A program made the position numbers and the translations under genes. DNA of 64,000 nt from Nocardiopsis sp. CNT312 (lineage in GTDB: Bacteria > Actinomycetota > Actinomycetes > Streptosporangiales > Streptosporangiaceae). The stretch's first letter is position 1; every line of letters starts with the position of its first letter. Below are positions 1-8,139 of this stretch, one piece after another. The notes below the pieces were generated by a model. The model was not told the origin of the DNA. It saw only the letters and a list, made by a program, of their open reading frames with translations, and ran no database searches. The DNA is taken from positions 158 to 64,157 of the forward strand of contig NZ_AZXF01000019.1 in assembly GCF_000515115.1 (NCBI RefSeq), read 5' to 3'.

Positions 1-1100
1 GGATCGACCTCGGCGACGGCTACACCGCCCTCTACCGCCCCCATGCCGCCAACGCCAAGGCCAGCAGCGAGTACAGCCTGCGCGGACAGCTGGAGGTCCA
101 TGCGCCCCAAGGCGCGGGCCACGGCCAGGACCTCGTCAAACGCCTGGGCGCACTGCACCTGGTCAACCGCGGCATGTCCGCCGGAGAGGCCGAGTGGACC
201 TACCTGTCCAACAACATCGACGCCCAAGGGCTGGCCGACAAACCCGCCGTCAAGGCCGCGCTGGCCCAGGCCAGCCAGATGGAGGAGCTGCAACTGCAGG
301 AGCTCTTCCACCACAACGCCCACCAGGCGGTCGGTCTGGACGCCCAGGGCCTGTCCGGGCTCGCCAAACAGTGGCAGATCGAGGCCGCCGCAGCGTGCCT
401 GCCCAAGAAGGTGCGGCTGGTCCGCGAAGCCGTCGCCACCTCCACAGGCTTCGCCGACGGCGCGGACCTGGCCGCCAGCCAGGGGTATGACCCCGTTCCC
501 AGAGCCGCGGGCGGCTGGCTCACCTGGGGGCGCTTCGACCTGGGCAACCAGCAAGCGGCCCTGGACAAGGCGTGGCAGGGCAAGTCCCTGGTCCACAAGG
601 TCCACGGCAAGAACCTGGCCCACATCATCGCCACCGGCGTGCTGGCCTCCACCGAGCGCAGGGCCACCATGGGCATCTCCACCGGGCTGGGCATCAGCGA
701 ACAGCAGGACAAGTACACCGGCGGCGCGTCCAGCGTGTTCATGCGCGTGCGCAAAAGCACGGTCTCCAAGGGCCCCAAGCTGGTGTGGGACCAGCCCCTG
801 AAGGTCTTGAACAACACCAGCGTCTACGGATACCCCTCCGACCACTTCGGTGCGGTCAACCCCGCCCACCACCTGCACTCCGCGTCGGGCATGACCAAGG
901 ACCCCGAGAAGATCGCCGCCTTCTCCGGTGTGAGCAACGAGGTGATGGTCAAACACGGCCTGGACCTGCTCGGCGAACACGCACCGAGCAGGATCATCTG
1001 CCAGGACGAGGCCGAGCGCACCAGCGTGCTCTCCGTCCTGCACAAGAAGGGCGTCACCCAGCTGGGCGGCAAGAGCATCGACGACGTCGTGGTCGCATAG
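1..1100 (+). CDS. C-terminal part of a large protein, possible ADP-ribosyltransferase-like tail
   Basis: The frame is open from base 3, so the gene starts left of the window; the 365 visible codons end at a TAG at 1100. I do not recognise the family with certainty. The last ~170 residues contain NLAHIIATGVLAS, then a Gly-rich stretch and SVFMRVRK, later YGYPSDHFGAV and SNEVMVKHGLDLL, and end with IDDVVVA. This order (His/Leu helix, 'VF.R' strand, 'NEVM' strand, short C-terminal helix) resembles ADP-ribosyltransferase toxin domains such as those in polymorphic toxins; that is inference, and no full R-S-E or H-Y-E triad is proven. It could equally be a phage or mobile-element structural protein. 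A small gene follows after 21 nt, the arrangement expected of a toxin and its immunity protein. Confidence 0.6.
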   Translation, partial: IDLGDGYTALYRPHAANAKASSEYSLRGQLEVHAPQGAGHGQDLVKRLGALHLVNRGMSAGEAEWTYLSNNIDAQGLADKPAVKAALAQASQMEELQLQELFHHNAHQAVGLDAQGLSGLAKQWQIEAAAACLPKKVRLVREAVATSTGFADGADLAASQGYDPVPRAAGGWLTWGRFDLGNQQAALDKAWQGKSLVHKVHGKNLAHIIATGVLASTERRATMGISTGLGISEQQDKYTGGASSVFMRVRKSTVSKGPKLVWDQPLKVLNNTSVYGYPSDHFGAVNPAHHLHSASGMTKDPEKIAAFSGVSNEVMVKHGLDLLGEHAPSRIICQDEAERTSVLSVLHKKGVTQLGGKSIDDVVVA

Positions 1101-1121
1101 AAGACAGGGAGCGGAACGACT

Positions 1122-1580
1122 ATGCACTGGAACCGGCAACTGGAGTCGCTGCTGGGCGGAGCGCACAGCCCCACCGGCGACGAAACCGACGCGGGCGCCC
1201 AACTTGTCGTCACCCAGGCGGGCGGGCAGGAGGTGTTCCGCGCACCCCTGGCCCGGCATGTGCGTGTCGACCCGGAGCAGGAGCGCCTGCTCTGGGTGCG
1301 GCCGATCCACCCCGGCGGAGCCGACCCCGCCACCGGTACTCGGGTCTACAACCTCAACCTGTGCCGACGCCGTGCCCTGTCCTGGACCGAGGCCGGGGTG
1401 GACGGCGATGCGGTGGTCTTCGCCCTCTCCAGTGGGCAGAGCGCGCGCATCGAACCCGCCGCGGGGGGCGAGCTCGCCGAGCTTCGCCTGTGGGACGTCT
1501 TCGTCCTGGGCTTGTCGGCGCAGGAGGAGGAAGAGCTGGAGGCGCTGTCGAGCGATTCCTGGTGGGGCAGCCACGCCTGA
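1122..1580 (+). CDS. Small acidic protein, possible partner or immunity protein
   Basis: A 152-residue protein begins with ATG 1122, preceded by GACAGGGAGCGG as a plausible ribosome site, only 21 nt after the upstream stop. It has no signal peptide or membrane segment. The composition is beta-rich, with an acidic C-terminus (QEEEELEALSSDSWWG). No family is recognised. Tight coupling to the partial toxin-like gene makes immunity or chaperone function a reasonable guess, nothing more. Codon use fits the host, with high third-position GC. Confidence 0.6.
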   Translation: MHWNRQLESLLGGAHSPTGDETDAGAQLVVTQAGGQEVFRAPLARHVRVDPEQERLLWVRPIHPGGADPATGTRVYNLNLCRRRALSWTEAGVDGDAVVFALSSGQSARIEPAAGGELAELRLWDVFVLGLSAQEEEELEALSSDSWWGSHA

Positions 1581-2133
1581 CAGCCCCACTGGCCTGATGG
1601 CGAGGGGCGCTGCCGACATCGGTCTCGCTAGCTTCGAGGAACGACTGGCGGCGCCCCTTCTCCCAGCGCAGTGGCCTGGTGCTGATCATGCGACCTCGAA
1701 CTGCTCGGCCCCGTGGCCCGAGTGGCAGGTGTACGACCAGATGGCGGTTCGACTCCTCACGGGTTCCCCGCACACGTGGGGGAGGCCCCATCTGGTAGAT
1801 GAAGTCCATGTGCCAGGAAGAACTGCCCCTTTCGATGAAGGCTGTCGTGGTGCGTGTGTCTACACCGGTCGTGTGTAGATCCGGTACTACCGAGAAAGCC
1901 TCAGTTCACGGCGGAGGGCACGTGCCGTACCCCGGTCCAAGTGCTCCCGGCGAAAGAACAGCGGGCGCTGGAAGCGGTATGGCCGCTGGTCTTCTCCAAG
2001 GTGGGTAAGAGGGGCATTGCCGGTCCGATGGGATGTGTCTGTTCTGGTAGGGGAGCGCACCCACACAGTGGTGACACCATGTGCTTTCCGGGTTACCGTC
2101 ACTGGTGATGCCCCCTAACACCAGGAGATCCCT
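1581..2133. other. Intergenic region with a small inverted repeat and no convincing gene
   Basis: No reading frame here has convincing protein-like content. It holds an inverted repeat at 1859-1879 (TCTACAC, 7-nt spacer, GTGTAGA), which could be an operator, a GC-rich dyad at 1766-1781, and the promoter of the short peptide gene at 2071-2099. Confidence 0.5.
2071..2099 (+). promoter_or_regulatory. Sigma70-like promoter for the peptide/PIMT pair
   Basis: GTGACA (2071-2076) and TACCGT (2094-2099, fitting TANNNT) are separated by 17 nt and lie 34 nt upstream of the GTG start of the peptide gene. The 11-mer GTTACCGTCAC around the -10 recurs exactly at 4062-4072 before the next real gene. Confidence 0.5.
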
Positions 2134-2271
2134 GTGGGTAAGCACGACAACCCAGACAAACCCACCGACAGCGGCTCTGGAGGATCCGGCGGCACCGACG
2201 GCGACCGCCCCAACGAACACGGCAACGAAGGATTCCCCTCCCCTTCTCAGGACGGGCAGAGGCCCACCTGA
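2134..2271 (+). CDS. Short Gly/Ser/Asp-rich peptide, candidate RiPP precursor
   Basis: A 45-residue peptide is read from GTG 2134, with AGGAG at 2123-2127 (6-nt spacing). Its TGA overlaps the ATG of the methyltransferase by one base (TGATG), so translation is probably coupled. The peptide contains DSGSGGSGGTDGD in the middle and SPSQDGQRPT at the end. It has two Asp-Gly steps, the sequence most prone to succinimide formation, and no Cys. Known context: PIMT homologues next to short precursors make aspartimide-containing peptides (imiditides; also the final step in fuscimiditide-type graspetides and some lanthipeptides). No ATP-grasp or lanthionine synthetase lies nearby, so a PIMT-only modification is inferred. 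The peptide could instead be an unmodified leader that helps translation. Confidence 0.55.
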   Translation: MGKHDNPDKPTDSGSGGSGGTDGDRPNEHGNEGFPSPSQDGQRPT

Positions 2272-3470
2272 TGGACACCGCCGCGCCCGGCCAAGCGCTC
2301 GCCCGCCTCCTCGCCTCCCGAGGGGTGTTCACCGACCCCCGATGGCACCGGGCGGTCCTGGCCACCGACCGGACCCGGTTCATCCCCCCTGTGCTGTACG
2401 GCCCCGACCCGGCACACCCCGGCTGGGAATGCCCCGTCACCTCTGCCGACCCCCGATGGGCGGAATGGGTGTCGGGCGACTACGCGCTCGTCACCCAGGT
2501 CGACGACGGCAACCCCACCGGGGACGAGGGGCGGGGCCGCACACCGACCTCCAGCATCAGCCAGCCGTCGCTGGTTGTGGACATGCTCCAACACCTCGAC
2601 GCCACCGAGGGGCAGCGCGTCCTGGAGATCGGGGCTGGGACCGGCTACAACACCGCCCTGCTCTGCCACGCCCTCTCCGACAGCGCAGTGGTCTCAACCG
2701 AGGTCGACCCTGCGCTGGCGGCGACCGCCGTCACCAACCTCGCCGATGCGGGGTACCGGCCGACCGTGCTGGACCAGGACGGGGCCGACCTCCTCAAGGA
2801 CGGAGCGGGGATGTTCCACCGGGTTCTTGCGACGGTGGCGGCCCGCCAGAGCATCCCGCACTCGTGGGTGAGCCAGGTGCATCCCGGCGGTGTGGTCGTC
2901 ACCCCGTGGGAGGTCGGCAACCAGCCGGGGGTGCTGGTGCGGCTCTCGGTCGGAGAGGACGGCGCCGCGCACGGCCGGATCGTAGGCGACGCTCCGTTCA
3001 TGGTGCTCAGGTCCCAACGCCCCGACCCGCGCCATGTACGGGACCTGGTGGAGGAGGACACCCCGGGCAAGAGCACCGGCCGCACGGCCGTGAACCCCCG
3101 GGTTGTCGCCTACCGGCATCCGGGCTGGCAGCTCGCTTTGGGGCATCTGGTGCCCGACCTGCGGTACGCGGTGTACGAGGCCGCCCGGGACCGCCCGGAG
3201 TGGGCGGGCGAGGCCACCGTGTACGTCGCCGCCCCAGACGGTTCGTGGGCGCTCGCCGAGTACACCCCTTCCGGAGGGCTCTACGAGACCGAGCAAGCCG
3301 GTCCGCAGGACCTGTGGGCGCAGATCGGCCAGGCGTGGCAGGTGTGGGAGCAGTCCGGCCGACCAGACAGGGGCCGCCTGGGTGTGACCGTGGACGAGGA
3401 AGGCACCCGGCTGTGGGTGGACGAGCCTTCCAGGGTGCTGTGTCTTCCCACCCCCGCGCTGAGGACATGA
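2271..3470 (+). CDS. PIMT-like peptide/protein L-isoaspartate methyltransferase
   Basis: This 399-residue class I SAM methyltransferase has the PIMT signature SISQPSLVVDML just before the SAM loop VLEIGAGTGYNTALL (about residues 118-132), then a STEVDP motif II. A C-terminal extension of ~170 residues exceeds ordinary 210-residue Pcm enzymes and is typical of the PIMT relatives that act on RiPP precursors (FxLD-system / TgmC-like). Expected chemistry: methyl-esterification of an Asp side chain, which then cyclises to aspartimide. The start at ATG 2271 overlaps the stop of the 45-residue peptide, its probable substrate. The 3' end abuts decayed M20 peptidase and transposase DNA, so the last few residues may not be ancestral. 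A second, diverged copy with its own short peptide lies at 26441-27828. Confidence 0.85.
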   Translation: MDTAAPGQALARLLASRGVFTDPRWHRAVLATDRTRFIPPVLYGPDPAHPGWECPVTSADPRWAEWVSGDYALVTQVDDGNPTGDEGRGRTPTSSISQPSLVVDMLQHLDATEGQRVLEIGAGTGYNTALLCHALSDSAVVSTEVDPALAATAVTNLADAGYRPTVLDQDGADLLKDGAGMFHRVLATVAARQSIPHSWVSQVHPGGVVVTPWEVGNQPGVLVRLSVGEDGAAHGRIVGDAPFMVLRSQRPDPRHVRDLVEEDTPGKSTGRTAVNPRVVAYRHPGWQLALGHLVPDLRYAVYEAARDRPEWAGEATVYVAAPDGSWALAEYTPSGGLYETEQAGPQDLWAQIGQAWQVWEQSGRPDRGRLGVTVDEEGTRLWVDEPSRVLCLPTPALRT

Positions 3471-3635
3471 GGGTGCGCACTGCCCGGTCGTACACGGCTT
3501 GGACGAGGGGGGACGCTGTCGATTCGGATGTGCTCGTCGGTGGCGTGCAAGCCTTCGTAGACGGGGCCGAACCCGGCCGTGGCCGGCAGGCCCAGCCCGG
3601 CGAGGTAGTTGCCGATGTTGGAGGGGCCTGGGCGA
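3467..3635 (-). pseudogene. C-terminal remnant of an M20-family peptidase
   Basis: The minus strand encodes GPSNIGNYLAGLGLPATAG, then VYEGLHATDEHIRIDSV and, after a one-base shift in a C run near 3510-3520, LVQAVYDRAVRTLM. This is the recognisable end of M20 peptidases (dipeptidase/desuccinylase type). It lacks the N-terminal metal-binding domain, has a frameshift and has no own stop. It overlaps the last bases of the methyltransferase gene and joins transposase-like sequence at about 3630. Confidence 0.7.
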
Positions 3636-4015
3636 ACCTGAGCCGGGCCGTCGATCGCTGCGTCTCCGCCCACCGGTCCTGCCTGCACGCCGCCCCGACC
3701 GAGCCCGAGGACGGGAACGACACCACGGAAGAGACCGAAGCGGGGGTCGGGGAGGTGTTGGTCTCGCCCTGGCCGACCGGGCACCGGTTCGCCGACCGCG
3801 TCCGGGAGGCCTACGCCGCCGTCCACGACCTGCTCGCTAAGGGGCACAGCCACCGGTCGGTCCAATGCCACCTGGGTATGGGCTCCACCACGGTGGTCCG
3901 CTACGCCCGTGCGGCGGTACCGGAGGAGCTGTTCTGCGGCCAGTGGCAGAGCCGATCGAGCAAGGTAGACCCCTACAAGCCCTACCTCGACCAGTGGTGG
4001 GGGCCACTCCCACCA
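3626..4015 (+). pseudogene. Fragment of an ISL3-family transposase
   Basis: The plus-strand frame reads WANLSRAVDRCVSAHRSCL, then HRFADRVREAYAAVHDLLAKG, VVRYARAAVPEEL and DPYKPYLDQWW. These resemble the middle of ISL3 transposases (the 'NL..AVE..V..HR' segment followed by a helix-turn-helix and 'D.Y..YL..RW'). The N-terminal zinc-binding region and the catalytic Asp segments are absent, and no inverted repeats are visible. It is a decayed insertion-sequence remnant that probably disrupted the neighbouring M20 gene. Confidence 0.65.
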
Positions 4016-4063
4016 GAGATCCGGGGTGCACCACTGTTCCTGCCTTCCGGATCCCGCCCCTGT

Positions 4064-4069
4064 TACCGT
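4064..4069 (+). promoter_or_regulatory. -10 element placing transcription at the start codon
   Basis: TACCGT (fits TANNNT) lies exactly 6 nt before ATG 4076, as expected for a leaderless transcript; no Shine-Dalgarno is present. The surrounding 11-mer is identical to that at 2092-2102. Confidence 0.4.
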
Positions 4070-4075
4070 CACAGC

Positions 4076-5146
4076 ATGATGGACCCCTCCCGTCCCAGTC
4101 CGCTCCACCAAGGGGTGGTCGAACGCGGCACTGCCGTGGCCGCCGATCTACCCGCCGAGGTCTGGCACGAGGCAGTACGCCACCGCGTCGCAGCGCAGCT
4201 CACTCTGCTCACCCTCATGGGCGTGCACCATGCGAATGAGGCGGCGTTCGCACCGCCCCAGTCCCAGCACAGCACGGACCCTTCAGAGCCCGGGCGCGCT
4301 CCAGCGGTAGCCGACGGAATGAACCACCCACACAGCGCCCAGACGCTTGCGCTCGCGATCGCGGGCGGCCAGCACGCCGCACGCCGAGTGCTCACCACCC
4401 ACATGGGCTCTGACGACGCCGACGCGGTGGTAGCCCTGTGGGCCTCCACCGACGACGACAGCGCTCTGGCCCGGCTCCGAGGCGAATGGCATTGGGGGCG
4501 CGCCCGCAGCGACGCATGGGCGGTCCTGACTGAACCGGACGTCGCCGCACTGGCCGACGACACTGCCAACCGGTTCAGGGACACCTGCTGGATCCGCGCG
4601 GACCGGGGCCAAGGCTGGCCTCCCCGGCCACTGCCGCACATCCAGCACCGCGTGTGGGACCCCGAGCAGCCCGCCCAGGACGATCTGGCCTGGACCGGCA
4701 TTGAACGGCGGCGCTGCCGGTGGCGCTGGCTGCACAGCAGCGCGGCCGGGTGGCCCCTGGCGGTCATCCGCTGCCATCTGGAGACCTCACAGGCTTCCTG
4801 GCGGATGGCCGGAGCCCACAGCGACGACGCCACAGGGCAAGACCAAGCCCTGGAAGGCATCACATACGATCTGTGGCTGCTGGAACAGCTGGAGAAGGCC
4901 AGCGCCGGAGCGATCCCTGATCCCTTGCCCCCTGGGAGGAGGGTCGATCTGTGGGTGGTGGACCTGGGTGGCTACACCGTTCCGCTCACCGGGACACTCC
5001 TCAACCACAAGGACCTCACTGTGGGATGGCCTCTGGGAGGCCTGGAGCCGGAGTTCACGCTCGGGATGCTGACGGTGCTACCGGAAGCGGCGAGCGTGCC
5101 GGTGGCGGTGTGGGCCGATCGGGTGACCCGTGTGGCCGACCATTGA
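4076..5146 (+). CDS. Hypothetical protein of 356 residues
   Basis: The start is the tandem ATG ATG at 4076/4079 (MMDPSRPSP), chosen because the upstream part of the same open frame belongs to transposase debris. The protein is soluble, Ala/Asp/Trp-rich and without signal peptide or membrane spans. Notable segments are AIAGGQHAARRVLTTHMG near residue 100, a Trp-rich middle (RRRCRWRWLHSS), the helical LEGITYDLWLLEQLEKA, and a C-terminal beta-rich part (VDLWVVDLGGYTVPLTG). I recognise no family or catalytic motif. It stands alone, followed after 35 nt by the convergent end of the 2H phosphoesterase gene. Confidence 0.6.
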   Translation: MMDPSRPSPLHQGVVERGTAVAADLPAEVWHEAVRHRVAAQLTLLTLMGVHHANEAAFAPPQSQHSTDPSEPGRAPAVADGMNHPHSAQTLALAIAGGQHAARRVLTTHMGSDDADAVVALWASTDDDSALARLRGEWHWGRARSDAWAVLTEPDVAALADDTANRFRDTCWIRADRGQGWPPRPLPHIQHRVWDPEQPAQDDLAWTGIERRRCRWRWLHSSAAGWPLAVIRCHLETSQASWRMAGAHSDDATGQDQALEGITYDLWLLEQLEKASAGAIPDPLPPGRRVDLWVVDLGGYTVPLTGTLLNHKDLTVGWPLGGLEPEFTLGMLTVLPEAASVPVAVWADRVTRVADH

Positions 5147-5181
5147 CCCATGCTCCCTTCGCCGCGGCTGGGGGAGACCGG

Positions 5182-5823
5182 TCAGCGTGATCCCTGCAGG
5201 GCGATCACGGCTACCGGGGGCTCCCACCGGTAGGTATGGTGCTCGGCGTCCTGGACCACATCCACCAAGGACACGGACGTCACGGCAAGCTGGGCGCGCG
5301 AGGGACGCGAGGCCCGCAGAGCGCTGGCCACCGGTCCGGAGTCGCCAGCGGTATGGCAGTAGCTGGTGGTGATGTGGGGGGCGTTGGTCCGGTAGGCGGC
5401 ACGGGAGGATCCGAGTACGGTGTCCAGGACGGTTCCGGTGATCTCGACGAGCCGATCGAAGTCACCGTCGGGAGCCAGGTCGAGGCCGGATCCGGATGCG
5501 CCCACGTGCGGTGCCGCCTCCAGGATGAACGGGGCCAAAGGGGTGAGGCGTGAAGTGAGCTGGTCTATGAGATCGGCCAGCTTGTGCTCGCTCAGGCTCG
5601 GCGCGCCGGGCTCGGTGACCATCTGGACGGTGGAGTGCAGCCAGGGCGGCTGAACCGGAGCCACCAGGTGCGCGAAACGCTGGGTGAGGATCCGGCGGTG
5701 GCGCTCGGCCAGTTCGAAGAAGCCCGCGTTCGCGGGATGATCGCGGTCGGGCACCAGGTACAGGTGCAGGACGCGGGCGTCCGGAGGCCACAGGGGTGTG
5801 CCGTGGCCGATGAACGGCTGCAT
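5182..5823 (-). CDS. 2H phosphoesterase / 2'-5' RNA ligase family protein
   Basis: This 213-residue protein has the two diagnostic H-x-T/S-x motifs: LHSTVQM near residue 70 and PHITTSY near residue 150, about 80 residues apart. Members hydrolyse or form 2',3'-cyclic or 2'-5' phosphodiester bonds, in RNA or in cyclic oligonucleotides. The start is ATG 5823 (MQPFIGHGT); an in-frame upstream ATG at 5880 would add an unlikely basic tail. Its substrate cannot be read from sequence. It is preceded by a ~130-nt spacer after a small candidate ORF. Since no cyclic-nucleotide synthase lies nearby, RNA processing is as likely as signalling turnover. Confidence 0.8.
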   Translation of the reverse strand: MQPFIGHGTPLWPPDARVLHLYLVPDRDHPANAGFFELAERHRRILTQRFAHLVAPVQPPWLHSTVQMVTEPGAPSLSEHKLADLIDQLTSRLTPLAPFILEAAPHVGASGSGLDLAPDGDFDRLVEITGTVLDTVLGSSRAAYRTNAPHITTSYCHTAGDSGPVASALRASRPSRAQLAVTSVSLVDVVQDAEHHTYRWEPPVAVIALQGSR

Positions 5824-5953
5824 GGCGGCTCCATTTCTGTCAACTGAGACGTTCGTCGGCGGTAAGAAACGCACCTTCAAAAAGCCTGAGGCGCGCGGAA
5901 GCCATAAGGCCCGTCGACGGGGGACACAGGTTCACGCGAAACCGCCACCACCG

Positions 5954-6124
5954 TTAGGGGCTCCGGTTACTCTGCCGGGGGACGGCCTCCGACGCAGTCG
6001 ACACCACGTCGATCAACGCCCTGTGCTCCGAACTGGTCGCCCGAGCAGTGAGGGCTGTACCCCGCCGCCGGGCGGGCTCGCGGTCCACAGCCTGTGCGGC
6101 GGCATCAGCTCTCGGGCGGGCCAT
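5954..6124 (-). CDS. Candidate small protein downstream of the ABC exporter
   Basis: A 56-residue basic frame (MARPRADAAAQAVDREPA..., ending QSNRSP) starts at ATG 6124, with GAAGGGA about 6 nt upstream. It follows the exporter gene after 65 nt on the same strand and shows GC-rich third positions. There is no Cys and no known precursor motif. It may be a small regulatory protein, a peptide exported by the ABC transporter, or not a gene at all. It lies in the only gap over 300 nt in this part of the window (5824-6189). Confidence 0.35.
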   Translation of the reverse strand: MARPRADAAAQAVDREPARRRGTALTARATSSEHRALIDVVSTASEAVPRQSNRSP

Positions 6125-6189
6125 CGCTGTCCCTTCGTCGCGGGTGAAACGGCCAGCGGCCAAAGGCGCGGAGTGTCCGTTCCTGCCGG

Positions 6190-8112
6190 TCACCGGTCCT
6201 GTTCCGGGTCCTGGTAGGCGCGGGCCTGCAACGTGAACAGGTCGGCGTAGCGCCCGCCGCGCTCCATCAACTGGGTGTGGGTGCCGTGCTCGACCACCCG
6301 CCCCTGGTGCAGGACATAGATGCGGTCGGCCCGGCGCACCGACGCCAGGCGGTGGGTGATGAGCACGACCGCGGCGCCGGTGCGCGCGGCGTGTTCGTGG
6401 ATGGTGGTGAAGAACCGGTGCTCGGCACGCGCGTCCAGGGCCGAGGTCGGCTCGTCGGCGATGAGCAGGTCGGCCTCGCGGTGGAAACCGCGTGCGGCGG
6501 CCAAGCGCTGCCACTGGCCGCCCGAGAGGTTCACCCCCGAGGCGAAGGTGGTGTCCAACAAGGTGCCCCACCCCTGGGGCAGGGCGGCGACCACCTCGTC
6601 GGTGCCGCTCAGGCGGGCCGCCTCCTCCAACCGGGCGGAGTCGCAGTCCTGGGCCATGGTGACGTTGCGGCGCGCGGTCATGGGCCAGCGGGTGTGGTCC
6701 TGGATGATGACGCTGATCCGGTCGCGCACCGAGGTGCCGATCGCGGTGTAGTCGGTGCCGTTCCACGTCACGGTTCCGCTCTGGGGTCGGTACAGGCCGC
6801 CCAGCAGACGGGCCAGGGTGGACTTGCCCGACCCGTTCTCGCCCACGAGCGCGACCGTCTCCCCCGCCTCCACATGGACGGTGACCCCCTGCAGGGAGGG
6901 CTCGTCCCGCGTCGGGTAGGTGAAGGCGGCCTCGTGCACCCGCACCTGCTCCATGCGGGCCGGCGGCGGGGCGGTGGGCGCCGGGGGCAGCTGGGCGCGG
7001 GTCCGGTCGCAGAACTCGGTGAAGTCCGCGAAGTACAGCCCGGACTCGTACACCCTGTTCAGCGAGTGCAGCGACTGCCGCATCTGCCCCTGGGCGCGCT
7101 GCAGCGCCAGTACCGCGGTGCCCACCGCGGCCAGCGGCATCCACCCGGCCACCAGCAGGCCGCCCAGCACGGCGTAGGTGAGGGCGGTCGCCGCGCCCCC
7201 GGCCAGAGCGCCCACGGCGCGCACCCGGGTCTGGCGCCAGGCCACCGAGAGCATGGTGGCGCGTTCGCGGTCGGCCAGCGCGCTGTAGTCGGCGATGAGG
7301 GAGTCGCGCATGGTGTAGGAGCGCAGTTCGGCAGCCGAGTCGCGCGCGGCCATCCGGTCCCCGAGGGTCCACCGGCGCCGTCGGCCGGTGCTCAGCCGGC
7401 GCTGGGCCTGGTACTCCATGCGGGCGGCGCGCATCGCCGCCCACCCGGTGGGAACGACGCTGACCAGCAGCAGGGGCAGCAGGAGCGGGTGCAGGACGGC
7501 CAGGACCCCGGCCATGGACAGCAGCCCCACCAGAGCGGAGAGCACTTCCAGACAGGCGGTGACCATGCGCGGCACCTCGTACAGGCCCCGGTCCCGGGAC
7601 CGGTACATCGCGTCGGCCCACGCCTCGTCGTCGAAGGCGACCAGGTTGGCTCGGGTCGTCAGGTCGAACAGCTGCAGTTCGACGATGCGTTCGGTCTGGG
7701 TGCCCAGGCGGGCCAGCGCCCAGTCCGCGGCCAGGCGCACCGCTCCGGCGACCGCGGCCACGGCGGCGACCAGCGCGACCGCCGGCAGGGCCTGCTCCAC
7801 CCGCTCGATGATCGTGCCCTGGGCCAGCAGCGCGTCCAGGACCCGCGTCACCGAGGCCAGGCTGACCGCGGACAGCACCGCGGCGAGGGTGCTCGCGGCC
7901 AGGGCCGTGAGCAGGTCGCGGCGGTTGGCGTGCCAGGCCCAGGACAGGGCGTCGACGGTCAGGCGGGGCATGCGGGTGATCTTGGCCCACAGGGAGGTGC
8001 GGGCGAGTTCGTCGTCGAAGTACTGCCACTTGGGGGCGGTCAGCTCCTCGTCGGCTCCGATGTCGGAGGAGGTGTCGGTGAGGGGGGCGGACGTGGTGGG
8101 GGGTGAGGTCAC
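6190..8112 (-). CDS. ABC transporter, fused permease and ATPase (exporter type)
   Basis: The 640-residue half-transporter has an N-terminal transmembrane domain (residues ~65-340; strong segments near LLTALAASTLAAVLSAVSL, LPAVALVAAVAAVAGAV, LSALVGLLSMAGVLAVLHP and VLGGLLVAGWMPLAAVG) followed by a nucleotide-binding domain. The NBD shows Walker A GENGSGKST, signature NLSGGQWQRL, Walker B LLIADEPTSALD and the H-loop ITHRLAS, so it should be active as a homodimer. Such half-exporters in actinomycetes move peptides, lipids or drugs. It is transcribed with the DUF6879 gene upstream (27-nt gap), in a region of regulators, and could serve either the small ORF at 5954-6124 or the polyketide operon further upstream. 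Confidence 0.93.
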   Translation of the reverse strand: MTSPPTTSAPLTDTSSDIGADEELTAPKWQYFDDELARTSLWAKITRMPRLTVDALSWAWHANRRDLLTALAASTLAAVLSAVSLASVTRVLDALLAQGTIIERVEQALPAVALVAAVAAVAGAVRLAADWALARLGTQTERIVELQLFDLTTRANLVAFDDEAWADAMYRSRDRGLYEVPRMVTACLEVLSALVGLLSMAGVLAVLHPLLLPLLLVSVVPTGWAAMRAARMEYQAQRRLSTGRRRRWTLGDRMAARDSAAELRSYTMRDSLIADYSALADRERATMLSVAWRQTRVRAVGALAGGAATALTYAVLGGLLVAGWMPLAAVGTAVLALQRAQGQMRQSLHSLNRVYESGLYFADFTEFCDRTRAQLPPAPTAPPPARMEQVRVHEAAFTYPTRDEPSLQGVTVHVEAGETVALVGENGSGKSTLARLLGGLYRPQSGTVTWNGTDYTAIGTSVRDRISVIIQDHTRWPMTARRNVTMAQDCDSARLEEAARLSGTDEVVAALPQGWGTLLDTTFASGVNLSGGQWQRLAAARGFHREADLLIADEPTSALDARAEHRFFTTIHEHAARTGAAVVLITHRLASVRRADRIYVLHQGRVVEHGTHTQLMERGGRYADLFTLQARAYQDPEQDR

Positions 8113-8139
8113 GCGAGCACTCCAAGGGGTCGGTCCGGG

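Noticed and set aside
1766-1781. CRISPR-repeat-like GC dyad CCCCGCACACGTGGGG
   Set aside because: Only one copy is visible; there are no regularly spaced repeats, spacers or cas genes in the window.
2081-4075. Long open frame across the PIMT gene and into the hypothetical gene
   Set aside because: Its translation over the PIMT gene is Arg/Pro/Gly-rich shadow; only the transposase fragment (3626-4015) and the part from 4076 look like protein.
6277-8106. 609-codon plus-strand frame over the ABC transporter
   Set aside because: It is antisense to a clear ABC exporter and its composition (Gly/Arg/Gln/His-rich, no motifs) is typical of shadow frames in high-GC DNA.
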